A stretch of 25,731 nt of DNA from positions 1 to 25,731 of the IMG/VR virus record IMGVR_UViG_3300008459_000338; one strand, written 5' to 3'. Below the pieces are notes generated by a model. It had not been told where the DNA came from. It saw nothing but the letters and a program-made list of their open reading frames with translations, and did no database searches. Source of the DNA: a virus. The translations under genes and the position numbers were made by a program. Positions 15,498 through 25,400 of the stretch are shown here, in pieces. The stretch's first letter is position 1. Each line of letters opens with the position of its first letter.

Positions 15498-16113
15498 CTT
15501 TTTCTTCTTCTGGATTAAACGATTGATTTATTTCTGGTGTGTAATTTGTAATATCATCTTTTGTTAAAACATATTCGTTTTTACCGCTTTGTTGCATTTC
15601 ACCTTGTTTGTGAGCAAAAAACTCTTGTGGTTTCTCGTTGAATGGGTATGAATCTAATGAACGCATCTCTAATTTTTCAACTGGAGTACTTGGTTTCATT
15701 TCTTCAACTTTACTACCTAACATATCAATTTTAGCCATAACCTGATCCATTTGAGCAAGTTTTTGTTCCAAATCTCCTAATTTAGTAAATACGTCATCCA
15801 TTTTTGAGATTACCTCGGTGTTATCCGATTGTTTTTCATCAAAATCTCTTTTAACGCTTTTAACCATATCAACTAAATCTGTAATGTCAATTTCCTCAGT
15901 TGTATCGGTTTCAGGCGCAGGTGCTGCTCCCATGTCAGGTGCAGGCGCAGCCATATCAGGTGCGGGTGCTGCCATTGGGTCTGCCATTGGGTCTGCAGGA
16001 GGTGCTGCTGCGGCATCGGCTTCCGGTGCTGCTTGTTCCATAATCATCGTTTTACCATATCTATTTATGGCTTTGTAACGATTCAATTCTTCTTGTAATT
16101 TTTTTTCTAACAT
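15481..16113 (-). CDS. Ala/Pro-rich coiled-coil protein of unknown function
   Basis: A 210-residue acidic protein in three parts: a short helical N-terminus (LQEELNRYKAINRYGK), a low-complexity Ala/Pro/Asp/Met segment (about 28-69) with repeats of ADPM and APAPDM, and a heptad-like helix (about 83-140) rich in Asp, Lys, Met and Leu. The tail (about 150-210) is polar and ends EEEKDEYSF. It has no cysteine, signal peptide or membrane helix. The low-complexity part is a local G+C peak in an AT-rich genome. The layout (tether, flexible linker, coiled coil) would suit a scaffold, linker or virion-attached protein, but I cannot assign it. It starts three bases after the 67-aa gene and overlaps the next gene by 17 bases, so the small genes are probably coupled. 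Confidence 0.8.
   Translation of the reverse strand: MLEKKLQEELNRYKAINRYGKTMIMEQAAPEADAAAAPPADPMADPMAAPAPDMAAPAPDMGAAPAPETDTTEEIDITDLVDMVKSVKRDFDEKQSDNTEVISKMDDVFTKLGDLEQKLAQMDQVMAKIDMLGSKVEEMKPSTPVEKLEMRSLDSYPFNEKPQEFFAHKQGEMQQSGKNEYVLTKDDITNYTPEINQSFNPEEEKDEYSF
15904..16032 (-). repeat. In-frame low-complexity repeats encoding Ala/Pro/Asp/Met
   Basis: The DNA encoding residues about 28-69 of the 210-aa protein is repetitive. It includes a perfect tandem 12-mer (15971-15982 and 15983-15994, encoding ADPM twice) and degenerate copies encoding APAPDM. All units are multiples of three bases, so copy-number change would alter linker length without breaking the frame. Confidence 0.8.
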
Positions 16114-16116
16114 GGC

Positions 16117-16320
16117 TTAATCTTGTAATAATTGTCTACCGTCTTCGGTAATATATTTTTTATTTATTCTTTCTACGATTCCGTCTTTAGAACGAATTAT
16201 ATAACATTCTCCTGTTACTAAATCGCACTCTTCTCTTTCCATACCATCATTTGATGTTCTTTTAGTCTGTTTAGGGCTTAAGAACTGATCCATGGTATTA
16301 TTTAATCTATTATTCTCCAT
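16117..16320 (-). CDS. Small unknown protein, 67 aa
   Basis: A 67-residue soluble, charged protein that I cannot assign. The N-terminus is polar and probably flexible (Asn/Thr/Lys/Arg-rich to about 26). The rest, from EREECDLVTGECYIIRSKDG to YITEDGRQLL, looks like a small beta-hairpin domain, with Cys32 and Cys39 framing a turn. It is too short for a zinc finger by sequence alone, since no further Cys or His pair is present. It begins 33 bases after the stop of the giant hub-like gene and ends three bases before the next start. The compact, regular second half and tight packing argue for a real gene. Confidence 0.72.
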   Translation of the reverse strand: MENNRLNNTMDQFLSPKQTKRTSNDGMEREECDLVTGECYIIRSKDGIVERINKKYITEDGRQLLQD

Positions 16321-16352
16321 ATTGCGTTTTTATATAAATATCTATAATATCA
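16321..16352 (-). promoter_or_regulatory. AT-rich leader of the 67-aa gene
   Basis: A 32-base gap between the giant gene and the 67-aa gene. The minus strand reads ATATTTATA at 16333-16341, the same string as upstream of the gp25-like gene. It may be a promoter or translation-enhancing element for the small genes; no hairpin or Shine-Dalgarno is seen. Confidence 0.22.
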
Positions 16353-19300
16353 TTAATATCCCTTATCCATAGTAAAATAAACAACTTCACCATCATGTAC
16401 TCCTAAATCACTCATTAATTTTTTTGATAGTCCTATACCGTAGCCGTCTAAACTAGGTCCTTTATGTATTGCACCTGAGATATTTGATAGATTTATTTCA
16501 GCCACAGTTTCACCAATTGGTAATACTGTGATTGATTTACCATTTGACGGGTTAGTAAATGTTGTTTTTGCTTTTACGATAAAATTAGCAGATACTCTTA
16601 AGTCAAATTTTATAGCATAAAAATAATGAGTATTGTCATTTTTAATGTCATTCCACAATATATTTTTGTGATTTACGTCACCTGTGTTTTTTGTTTTATT
16701 TGTGACTCTCGCTAAAATTCCCATTTCTATGTTTTCGTCCACTTTATATGTGGTGCCACCCATTTGACAAGCAACCGCTCTAAAATATGTCTGATCGCTA
16801 TTTTTTGATACTTGATTGTTTTTAACTTGGACGATATATTTTTCGCCGTTAAATCCTCCCCAACTTACCCCAAATTCGTTTGCACCAGATGTGTTTAATA
16901 GAATTTCACCTTTTGGTGCTACTTTTTTATCTCCCGTATCAATTAGAAACGAACCATTGTTAGTTTGTAAAATCTCTTCATTTTTATTCGCGCCGTTTGT
17001 TACTTTAGATTGTTCATTTACTCTTGCAGTTGCGGCTTTGGAAATTTTATCGAAAAGAACCCTAAAGCTCGAATAGAAAGAGTCTTTTGGATTTGGTAAG
17101 GATTGATAAGGTATTCTTGTTCCTTTAAATATAGTCGTTATATTACCCGCCCTAATATTATGTGACACATCGGTAATCCAATATGAGCCTCTAAACATTG
17201 GGATGTTTTTCAAATAAAAATACATTGTGGGTTGTATCATAACATTACCCATCATTGTTACTTCACACGTGTACGATCTCATTCTATATATATCAAATAA
17301 ACCTACATCCATTTGTGCAACCCCTGCTCCTGATTCTGATCTACCCAAATTTTCAACCGCTTGCATAGATTCTGAGGTTTCTCTTTGTGATGTCTGATCC
17401 AATTGTATTCCTTTGAACATGGATTGATTTTCATCTCCTGCACTAACTTCAAATGCAATAACTTTATTTGATTTATATAAATCACCCACATTAGCATTAT
17501 CTAAAACATTTACAACAAGTGGACTTTGTGCGCTTTGAAATAAATTACCACTATCGTTTTTAAATTTATTTTGTTGTTGTTTTATATCCGACATTTCTAA
17601 TTGCTTAGACGTTGGTCCAACATATTGTATAATAATCTTAGGTGAAGATTCTTGATAATCCACATCTAAAAATGTCCCAAAAAGATTTTGAGCTACTTTT
17701 TTAGAGGGTGTTGTTTTTGATTTTGTACTAAAGTTCGTTCCATAAAAATTAACATAGGCAGGTAATGCTCTCATATCAAAACCAGTTCCTTGTAATAACA
17801 TTGATATTACACTATACAAATTTGCTTTGTCATTTTTTGGATCGTCTAACGATAATAATTTTTCTAAACTAAGAAATGCGACATCTCCAATGTCTTTATT
17901 TGCTTTATCCAAAAATAAAAATTCTTCCATTAATGGTCTTGCGCCTAACGAATTACCCGCAACCCATTTGTCATTAAACACTTTAAAATAGTTGTATTCC
18001 TCAAGTTTTAGTGCCGCGTCAGCGTGCCCACTAAAAATGGTTAATTGATTGTTATTTGCATTTGTCTGTGGTAAATTTACCAATTGTGTCACTAATCTAT
18101 CTAAATAAGTTCCTAACCTTAATGTGGATGTGGTTAATATTGTTGTTAGGTAAGCTTGAAATTCTCTTTTGTTTGTAAACTTACCATCTTTATAACCTCC
18201 TGCAAAAATTTGTATTAAAGGTCTAAATAATAAAACATTTTCCTCACTTAATTCTACATTATTTATTGAGAAAAAGTTTAAATAATTAGCATCAATATCT
18301 TCACCAACATATAATTTAATAAATGATGCGTTACTTAATTGTGTGATTTCATCGTATGGTTCGTATTTAAATGTGTTTACACTATCAAAATTTGAAAACC
18401 CGTACCAAACATGAGGCGAAATTTCTTTAGCATTACCTAATGTTAATTTCATTAAATTATCCGTACTTAATATTTTTTTAGTTATATTTTTTAACTTATT
18501 TTTTTGTTTTGTTTTTAATATATCTAAAGGTAAAATTTGTGGATCTGTTTTTTCTTTTGGTACTGTAACAATGTCTTTTAATAAATCTTGAAATTTATCA
18601 TAACTTACAACATGTAAACCACTCGCACCAGAATATGGTTCAAACTTGTGACTTGGTATTTCATCATTAATTTTTTCACTTGCAAAATCTAAAAAACAAC
18701 TTTCAAATTCATCTAAAATTGATGGACTAAACGTTGCAATTAAATCTATTACTTTTCTATAGTCCGCACTAATACTATATTCGTTATCGTTAGTTTTTGG
18801 TAAACTACTTATAAAGCTTCTATTATATTGTGAATAATTTGGAAATGTTTTTCCACTAAACGGAGTTGTAACTAATTCATCCTGCCAAATAACTCTATAT
18901 GATGATTGTTCTTTGTGATTAAAACCTAAACTATTAACAGTTTTATTAGTTAAATTGGTGATTGAATTATCTCCGACTGAAGGTAATAAAGTATAAAACA
19001 TATCACTAGTTACCATAACTGAATTGTTAATGTAGTTTGTAAAATATGTGATGCCATCGCCAATTGGCTTTTGTATTGAATTAATTGTACCGCCCGTAAC
19101 GTTTGATTCAAACGATGGGCTACCGATTGTTACATCATAATGTGCGTAACCATTAACTACTTGGTGAAAAACAGCGTCATAAAATGGATGTATACCCACA
19201 TTTTTAGGGCTAATGTAAGAAACATAATTTCCATCTATAAGAAATATGTTTTCTGGCATTCTGGTATCGTTATTATCAAAAAATAAATTACCATCAATTG

Positions 19301-22142
19301 CCGTTGTTACGTTGTTTGTTGTAAAACCACTTAGTATATCCGTTCCGTCATTTATAAACGTTTTATATCTATGATAAATCGAACCCCATTTAAGTATTAA
19401 ATGATATGGAATATAATGAGACGCATTAACCTCTCTAAACAAAGAGGACATTCTTGCCTTATTTGGTTTTGTTAAAAAATTACCTGATGGTCCAAAATAT
19501 GTGCTTACGTTATCTTCTAAATCTAAAAATGGTAATGAATTTAATAAAAGATACGCTGAACCCACATATTTCCCATTGGAGTTTCCTTTAGTAAAATCAT
19601 TAAATAATTGTTTATGAAAATATGGTGTGTTTAATATATTAACAGATTCATTATTTTGTATTTTTAAATTTTGACTAAACAAATCATCAATATACGCATC
19701 TTTTACCCACATGTTCGATTCTATTGGTGTACTAATAAAACCTTCTTTTGTGTTAACCGAAAGGAAATTTTTAATGTTTAAATCGTCAGAATTAAATTCC
19801 TTTTTATTTAAATAATTTAAATATAAACTTGAGTTATATGGGTATATTGATTTACGATAATCTTCTGAGGTGTAGTTAATTATATTTTTATTTAAATCAA
19901 CATATGAATTATTTTTTTGTGCTTTTTGTGATTGTCCGTACTGTTCTATATGAAAGGTGTTTTCCTCGAAATTTTTTAAATAACCAGTTGTTGGTAGTTT
20001 ATCTTGATAATATGGGTATCTTTCAAATGGTGAGTATGATAAAAGATATTGAATTAATGTGTCTTTATTATTTATAGTTCTTAAAATATCGATAATATCA
20101 CTATCTTCTTTGAATATTTTTGAAATATTGTCAAACTCATTATTAGCCAACTCTTGTATTGTTTTACTATTGAACGTGTCCAACAATGTCGCATACCTAC
20201 CTCTTTCGAACATTTCATATATGATACTTGATATTGCTTTATTACCATATGGTATACTTGTTACAATATCAAAACCATTTGTTATTGTTAAAATGTCAAC
20301 GTCAGGTGTGTTATTTTCAAAAATATAATTTATGGTTCCGACGCCTCCTTCTTTTTCTGCCAAAGGATCAATTCTTTTTGTTGCTGTACCATGATAATTT
20401 TCAACAAAATCAATCTCAGGCCATAATAACACACTATTCGATTGAAGTGCTGTTTGTAAATCTGGATCACCAGGATATGCTATAACTTTTTGTTTTGAGC
20501 TTGAGTCTGTTTTTTTAATCTCAGGCCATGGATATATATTATCATCGTTTGGTGTTTCATCTGAATATCCTTTTAAAACCTTTTTCCTTTTACTACCTAC
20601 CTCATGAGCTCTACTATGGACATCTTTTAGTAACCTAATATATACGTCGGCATTAGCCATAATTACCCCAAAAATATTTCTAACTGTTGGTTCAAACCCA
20701 ATACCTTTTTGTGGATCTTTAATTACTTTATTCATCTCGTCCTCGACAAATTTTTGTAATTTATTTCTTTGTGCGACAAACGATGTTTCAATATCGGTAA
20801 TATGAGTCCTTAAGGTTTCGTATTTTACTACAAATTTAGAATCTTGAACATCAACATAATAATCAATATTTTGTATGTTATTTAAGAAATTAAAAGTTTG
20901 TTGTTTAAAGTTAACACCAGAAGCGTTTAGCTTTTGTTCTGCAAAAATTGCAGTATTACTTAATTTAGTTTTAAAATTTGTAATAATAGAATCTAATGTT
21001 TTATTATTTTTTGGATTTTTAACATTTGTTAATTCATTATTTTCAGTTTTAGCTAAAAATGTTAATCTATTACTGTTCACTAATATTGAATCATTACTTA
21101 AATGTACTTGTGCCCAACTATCAACAGCACTTAAAAATTCTTGAATTAACTTCTCAAATTCTTTAATTCCGTCAAAAATATGAAAATCAACTTTTTGATC
21201 TAAGATTTCTCTTTCTAATATTTTATCCAATGTTCTGGCAACGCTAATAAGTTCCCTTAATGTTTTTGGATTGTTTAAGAAACTTTTAGGTAGTAATCCT
21301 CTTGACACGTAATCACTATATACTGATTTCAACAATGTATAACCTTTACTAGATTTAGATACTGTTTTAGTATATTGTTGTGTATTCGGATTGTATTTTG
21401 CTTCCTTATCTTGTTCAATAGCATACATATAAGGTGCATTTAAAATACCCGTTAATGGGATGTCATTTAAAAATGCATATGTGGAGCCGACAAAAGTTGT
21501 GGATATATCAAAATTACCATTCGAACCATTATATTTTGATGTGAATTTTGTAAGATGTAATCTATATCTTATCGCCTTACCATAAAACCCTTTTACCGTT
21601 AAATAAAATATAGGCCATGGTAAATGAAAAAATGCTTTATAAGGTGAATTTTCTGGTGACTCAAAAAGTGTTTTACCTCTAACGTCCACAAAATTAATAT
21701 TAACTTGCGGAATAAAATTTGCACCCTTAACACTAATATTAACACTTTCAATACCAAATGATTGTGCTGAGGTATCTGATATATTATTAGTTAATGTAGT
21801 TTGTTTACCGTTTTTATCTGTAACAGTTTGATTTGTTTCAATAAATGAATTAGTCCAACTTGTATCTAAATCCCCACCATTAGCATTTCTTAACATATTA
21901 AGGTTACCCTCAGCAATAGATAATAAATTACCTGTTGCTTGTTGATTTCCTGAAACTGAAAGAATACTTCTTGGTATTAAATCAGCCTCTAAATTAACAT
22001 ACATTACCAATTTTTCTTGCGCAACACTTCTCATTGCAACATTACCGCCTTCAACCACACTATTAGGATCAATTAGGATAACGTTGTTCTGATCTACCTT
22101 AACAAGTATGTTTTCTGTATTTTTTAAATTATTGTTGCCCAT
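16353..22142 (-). CDS. Giant baseplate-hub-like structural protein, 1929 aa
   Basis: The largest gene in the window. The N-terminal part (about 130-230) reads as strands with FHLPWPIFYLTVKGFYGKA and later FDISTTFVGSTYAFLNDI, like the tube-like domain of baseplate hub proteins. Near residues 1615-1680, YTCEVTMMGNVMIQPTMYFY, then RGSYWITDVSHNIRAGNITT and FKGTR resemble the closing domain of hub proteins of the gp27/gpD/XkdQ type. About 1300 residues of Asn/Lys/Phe/Tyr-rich sequence separate them and are unassigned. A further C-terminal extension (about 1730-1929) ends IGLSKKLMSDLGVHDGEVVY, a pattern seen in double-psi barrels. T4 gp27 is only about 390 residues. The start overlaps the gp53-like gene by 14 bases. 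Few cysteines and no signal peptide. Hub assignment is by motif resemblance; no lysozyme motif seen. Confidence 0.75.
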   Translation of the reverse strand: MGNNNLKNTENILVKVDQNNVILIDPNSVVEGGNVAMRSVAQEKLVMYVNLEADLIPRSILSVSGNQQATGNLLSIAEGNLNMLRNANGGDLDTSWTNSFIETNQTVTDKNGKQTTLTNNISDTSAQSFGIESVNISVKGANFIPQVNINFVDVRGKTLFESPENSPYKAFFHLPWPIFYLTVKGFYGKAIRYRLHLTKFTSKYNGSNGNFDISTTFVGSTYAFLNDIPLTGILNAPYMYAIEQDKEAKYNPNTQQYTKTVSKSSKGYTLLKSVYSDYVSRGLLPKSFLNNPKTLRELISVARTLDKILEREILDQKVDFHIFDGIKEFEKLIQEFLSAVDSWAQVHLSNDSILVNSNRLTFLAKTENNELTNVKNPKNNKTLDSIITNFKTKLSNTAIFAEQKLNASGVNFKQQTFNFLNNIQNIDYYVDVQDSKFVVKYETLRTHITDIETSFVAQRNKLQKFVEDEMNKVIKDPQKGIGFEPTVRNIFGVIMANADVYIRLLKDVHSRAHEVGSKRKKVLKGYSDETPNDDNIYPWPEIKKTDSSSKQKVIAYPGDPDLQTALQSNSVLLWPEIDFVENYHGTATKRIDPLAEKEGGVGTINYIFENNTPDVDILTITNGFDIVTSIPYGNKAISSIIYEMFERGRYATLLDTFNSKTIQELANNEFDNISKIFKEDSDIIDILRTINNKDTLIQYLLSYSPFERYPYYQDKLPTTGYLKNFEENTFHIEQYGQSQKAQKNNSYVDLNKNIINYTSEDYRKSIYPYNSSLYLNYLNKKEFNSDDLNIKNFLSVNTKEGFISTPIESNMWVKDAYIDDLFSQNLKIQNNESVNILNTPYFHKQLFNDFTKGNSNGKYVGSAYLLLNSLPFLDLEDNVSTYFGPSGNFLTKPNKARMSSLFREVNASHYIPYHLILKWGSIYHRYKTFINDGTDILSGFTTNNVTTAIDGNLFFDNNDTRMPENIFLIDGNYVSYISPKNVGIHPFYDAVFHQVVNGYAHYDVTIGSPSFESNVTGGTINSIQKPIGDGITYFTNYINNSVMVTSDMFYTLLPSVGDNSITNLTNKTVNSLGFNHKEQSSYRVIWQDELVTTPFSGKTFPNYSQYNRSFISSLPKTNDNEYSISADYRKVIDLIATFSPSILDEFESCFLDFASEKINDEIPSHKFEPYSGASGLHVVSYDKFQDLLKDIVTVPKEKTDPQILPLDILKTKQKNKLKNITKKILSTDNLMKLTLGNAKEISPHVWYGFSNFDSVNTFKYEPYDEITQLSNASFIKLYVGEDIDANYLNFFSINNVELSEENVLLFRPLIQIFAGGYKDGKFTNKREFQAYLTTILTTSTLRLGTYLDRLVTQLVNLPQTNANNNQLTIFSGHADAALKLEEYNYFKVFNDKWVAGNSLGARPLMEEFLFLDKANKDIGDVAFLSLEKLLSLDDPKNDKANLYSVISMLLQGTGFDMRALPAYVNFYGTNFSTKSKTTPSKKVAQNLFGTFLDVDYQESSPKIIIQYVGPTSKQLEMSDIKQQQNKFKNDSGNLFQSAQSPLVVNVLDNANVGDLYKSNKVIAFEVSAGDENQSMFKGIQLDQTSQRETSESMQAVENLGRSESGAGVAQMDVGLFDIYRMRSYTCEVTMMGNVMIQPTMYFYLKNIPMFRGSYWITDVSHNIRAGNITTIFKGTRIPYQSLPNPKDSFYSSFRVLFDKISKAATARVNEQSKVTNGANKNEEILQTNNGSFLIDTGDKKVAPKGEILLNTSGANEFGVSWGGFNGEKYIVQVKNNQVSKNSDQTYFRAVACQMGGTTYKVDENIEMGILARVTNKTKNTGDVNHKNILWNDIKNDNTHYFYAIKFDLRVSANFIVKAKTTFTNPSNGKSITVLPIGETVAEINLSNISGAIHKGPSLDGYGIGLSKKLMSDLGVHDGEVVYFTMDKGY

Positions 22143-22455
22143 AATATAATTTATACGATTCTACACCATTTTTATAATCTTGTAAAGTGTCCAATAAAGG
22201 AAACGGTACTCTAATGTAAAAATTATCGGGGATTAAAAATTCAACGCTACCCGCCAAAGGGTTTGCTAAAAGAATTAACCAACTAAATGTAGGTGAACCA
22301 TAATATTCTTGTGAAATTTTATCTAACCTGTCTTTACCTTTTTTGTATTGAATATATTTGTCTGTGCCTTTTATTGGTATTTCAATTCCTGGAACTATTT
22401 GGAAATTCCCATCATTTTCAAAAAATTGGTATCTATCGTAATATTGTCTACTCAT
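22129..22455 (-). CDS. Small gp53/LysM-like baseplate protein
   Basis: A 108-residue protein. The core DRLDKISQEYYGSPTFSWLI, then LLANPLAG and FLIPDNFYIRVPFP follow the LysM-like pattern of tail-X proteins and the region of T4 gp53 with IYGNPQLYWVLLMCN. In contractile tails this fold joins wedge and hub (gp53) or binds peptidoglycan-like surfaces (gpX). It is shorter than T4 gp53 (196), so it would be a minimal version. The N-terminus is aromatic (YYDRYQFFEN). It starts one base after the stop of the upstream tube-initiator-like gene and overlaps the giant gene by 14 bases, which strongly suggests co-translation. Fold resemblance is good; which of gp53 or gpX it replaces is not settled. Confidence 0.72.
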   Translation of the reverse strand: MSRQYYDRYQFFENDGNFQIVPGIEIPIKGTDKYIQYKKGKDRLDKISQEYYGSPTFSWLILLANPLAGSVEFLIPDNFYIRVPFPLLDTLQDYKNGVESYKLYYGQQ

Positions 22456-22456
22456 G

Positions 22457-25400
22457 TTATACTTTATAGAAGTTTAATTTATTTCCCACTGGTGGTGTTT
22501 TTTTATTAACCCAAATTTTGTTCATAATAGGTTTTTTAGCTTGTGGATCTGTAACATCAATTTCAATTGGTTCACTTGCGGGATATGATAAAACTTTTTC
22601 GTTTGGAACCCCTACCATTGGCTTTATATCCGCAAAATTTACAGTTTGTCCAGTTTTTGGTAAAATTCTTTGTAATCTAATACTAACTTTATCTAATAAT
22701 GTAATGTCACCATCACCCATACCAATATCTGAAATTTCATTTTTCTTATATTCTTCTCTAATATCTTGTAAATTATCTTTGACTAAATATGGTAATACCT
22801 GTTGACTATCTTGAATTGGTAAACCACCGATTGCATTAAAATCTAAAGATGTGTTAAATTTAGAATTAAGAGATGTGTATACCGAATTACAATATTCAAT
22901 TGCATTTTTATATTGATTGTAAAATTCGGTACCAGTAAACCCAGTTAAAATATTTTCATAATATGTTGAACCTGATATTTGTGAATCGCTTTCAAATTTT
23001 ACCATATAGTTTGCAAAATCAATTGTTGTTATTACTTTATCTCTAGCGGCGTCTAATTCTTTAATTGATTTTAATGTGTTAATGTCGTCAATCTTTGCGT
23101 CAACTAATTTTTTTATAATTGGTTTTAAAATATTTTCAGAATCACCAACCAGTGCTTCACTTGATGAATCAAATATTTTAAAAATATCTAAATTTAAATT
23201 TCTAAATTCAATTTCAGAATCTAAAATTGATTTTAGCTTTATAACATAATACGAAAAATCTTTTGCATCATCAAATAAACCTAATAAATTCATATTACCC
23301 GCGGTTGCGCCTGAGTATACATCTAAATTACTTTTAGGTCTGTAATTAGATGAAAATAAAAGTCCTGCAATTATATCTCCATATTTAGAAACTACATCAC
23401 TGTATGCACCTTTAAACATATTAACATAATTGTTGATATCCTCGTAAATTGAATTAACTAATTCTGTATAATTTAAATTTGTTCCATCTTTTTTTCCAAT
23501 CGTAACTCCTTGAGAAACCTTGGTACTTGGGTTATCTAAATCGTTGATTAATTCAAATTCTGGTTTTTTAGATAATTGCTCTAAGAATTCTTTTGTAAAT
23601 TCATCTGCTTTTTTTCCACCTATGGTTGTCGCGGTAGATTCGGATCTTTCATCATACATTTCAGTATTTGCAAAAAAGTTTGATGAGAGTGCGTTTTGTA
23701 ATCTTTCCACGGGTTTTTCAAGTCCTTGTCCACCAATGAAACTTACTTGTAATTGAACAGTCGCCACCATTGGTTGATAACCGATTCCTTCTGGATTCAT
23801 GTCCCATGGTCCGTCTTCATATGAAATATTAACATCTCTAATAATAATTTTAGAGTGATAAAAATCACCTATTCTTACTACACAAACGGGCGGTGGTCCA
23901 AAAGACGTATTTCTTGAATTTAAATCTGAACTTTCCGATAATCCTTTAATTGGTATTGTATCTCCAGGTCTAAGACATTGTAATAAAAACGTTAGCCTGC
24001 TGTTTAAACCTTCGGGTGTTGTTGAGTGAAAACCTGGATGAAAATATTTTAACTTCTCCTTTAGTGATGTGAATGCAATTGGTGAATTTGCTTCCAATTG
24101 TTTAAAATAAAAACATTCTGATAATGTTTTCATTATAATTCTTTTCATCACATCAATTGGTGGTTTTTTATTAAATGTAGTTTCAGTTCCGTCTTTTTCA
24201 ACTTTTAGTTTTGGTACTTTTGATTTAGTTGGATCTGGTTTTTTAGGTTGGGCTTCCTTCTTAGTTATTTTAATATTAAGATTAGATTGTCTACAAAAGA
24301 ATGCAACAGGTGCATGGTCTTTTAAGCCATAACTTGTATAAATTTTTTGCTTACAATTTAAATTATCTTGTCCTCCTCCATTTTTTAAAATTGCACTTTC
24401 TCCATCAGTTGCAAACGCAACCGTTAATGTTCCACTATTACCTTTATAACCAAACTGATCGAAAGTATATGTGGTTAATGTGTCTTTAATTTTTATTCCA
24501 GTTCCAACGTATTCTTTTAATTTAGTATCGTCTAACCATTTTACTGTTGGTGGTGCACCCTCACTAATACCTTGGAAGATATCACTAACAATTGAATATG
24601 CTCTTCGTATTCCTAAATAGAAATTATATTTGTCATCAGCAACTTCAGATGTTGAGGTATATAAAACTATGTTAATTTCTTGTACTGTATCTCCGCTTAA
24701 TGCAGTTTTAATTGTTGTGATATAATTGCTATATTCTGTAAAATTTTTGTTTAAATCTTCAAAAGCATTTGTAATATTTAAAACTTGTTTTTGAATTGTG
24801 GCGCCGCTTGTTTCTGGTGGTAATACATCTTCTGTTGTGAAAATTGTTTTTCTATCTTTTTTACCGTTTTCGGTTTTTTCTATCGCTAATTTTTCTAAGT
24901 CCGAAGTTAAACTTGAAATAAAATTTGTTTTAACTCCATAATATTCAGTTTCTAATGGTGAATATAATTCAGCCGTTGTGCCAGCTGCACTACCTATTCT
25001 CGGTCTGTCATTCATGAAAAATAACTTTGCGTTTAGTTCAGGTATTTGATTTGTTTTTTCTGGTGATGTACTTGGTGCGTTACCTGGAACATCTTCTGAT
25101 GTGTACTTATATTTCTGTATTACATCTTTAGGTGTACCCGCATTTAAATATGCTTTTATATTTCCAACATCATTTTTATCTAATGTTGTGTATGTTTGAA
25201 TCAAACTATAAAAATCTAAATCTTGACAACCAGCAAAAAATGCATTGATATAGTTATCTGATTCTTCGTCTGATTTATCTTTAAAAAATTCTCTTGTTAA
25301 TAAATTTAATATACTTGGATGATCAACAACAACCTTAAATGAAATTTGTCCACTTCTTGATGTGTTCTGATACGTATAAATTGGTTCAGGTCTACCTAAA

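Noticed and set aside
15971-15994. Tandem 12-mer as a possible CRISPR or attachment-site repeat
   Set aside because: It is contiguous, in frame and part of a coding low-complexity tract, with no spacers.
15818-16078. Plus-strand open frame of 86 codons rich in Gly/Ala/Ser
   Set aside because: It is the mirror of the Ala/Pro repeat tract of the 210-aa gene; composition alone keeps it open.
17303-17497. Minus-strand open frame of 64 codons
   Set aside because: It is a shifted frame inside the giant hub-like gene, with no independent start signal or protein-like pattern.
22518-22805. Plus-strand open frame of 95 codons, and similar plus frames at 20059, 20228, 20875, 23520 and 24301
   Set aside because: All lie opposite long continuous minus-strand genes and read as hydrophobic antisense translations.
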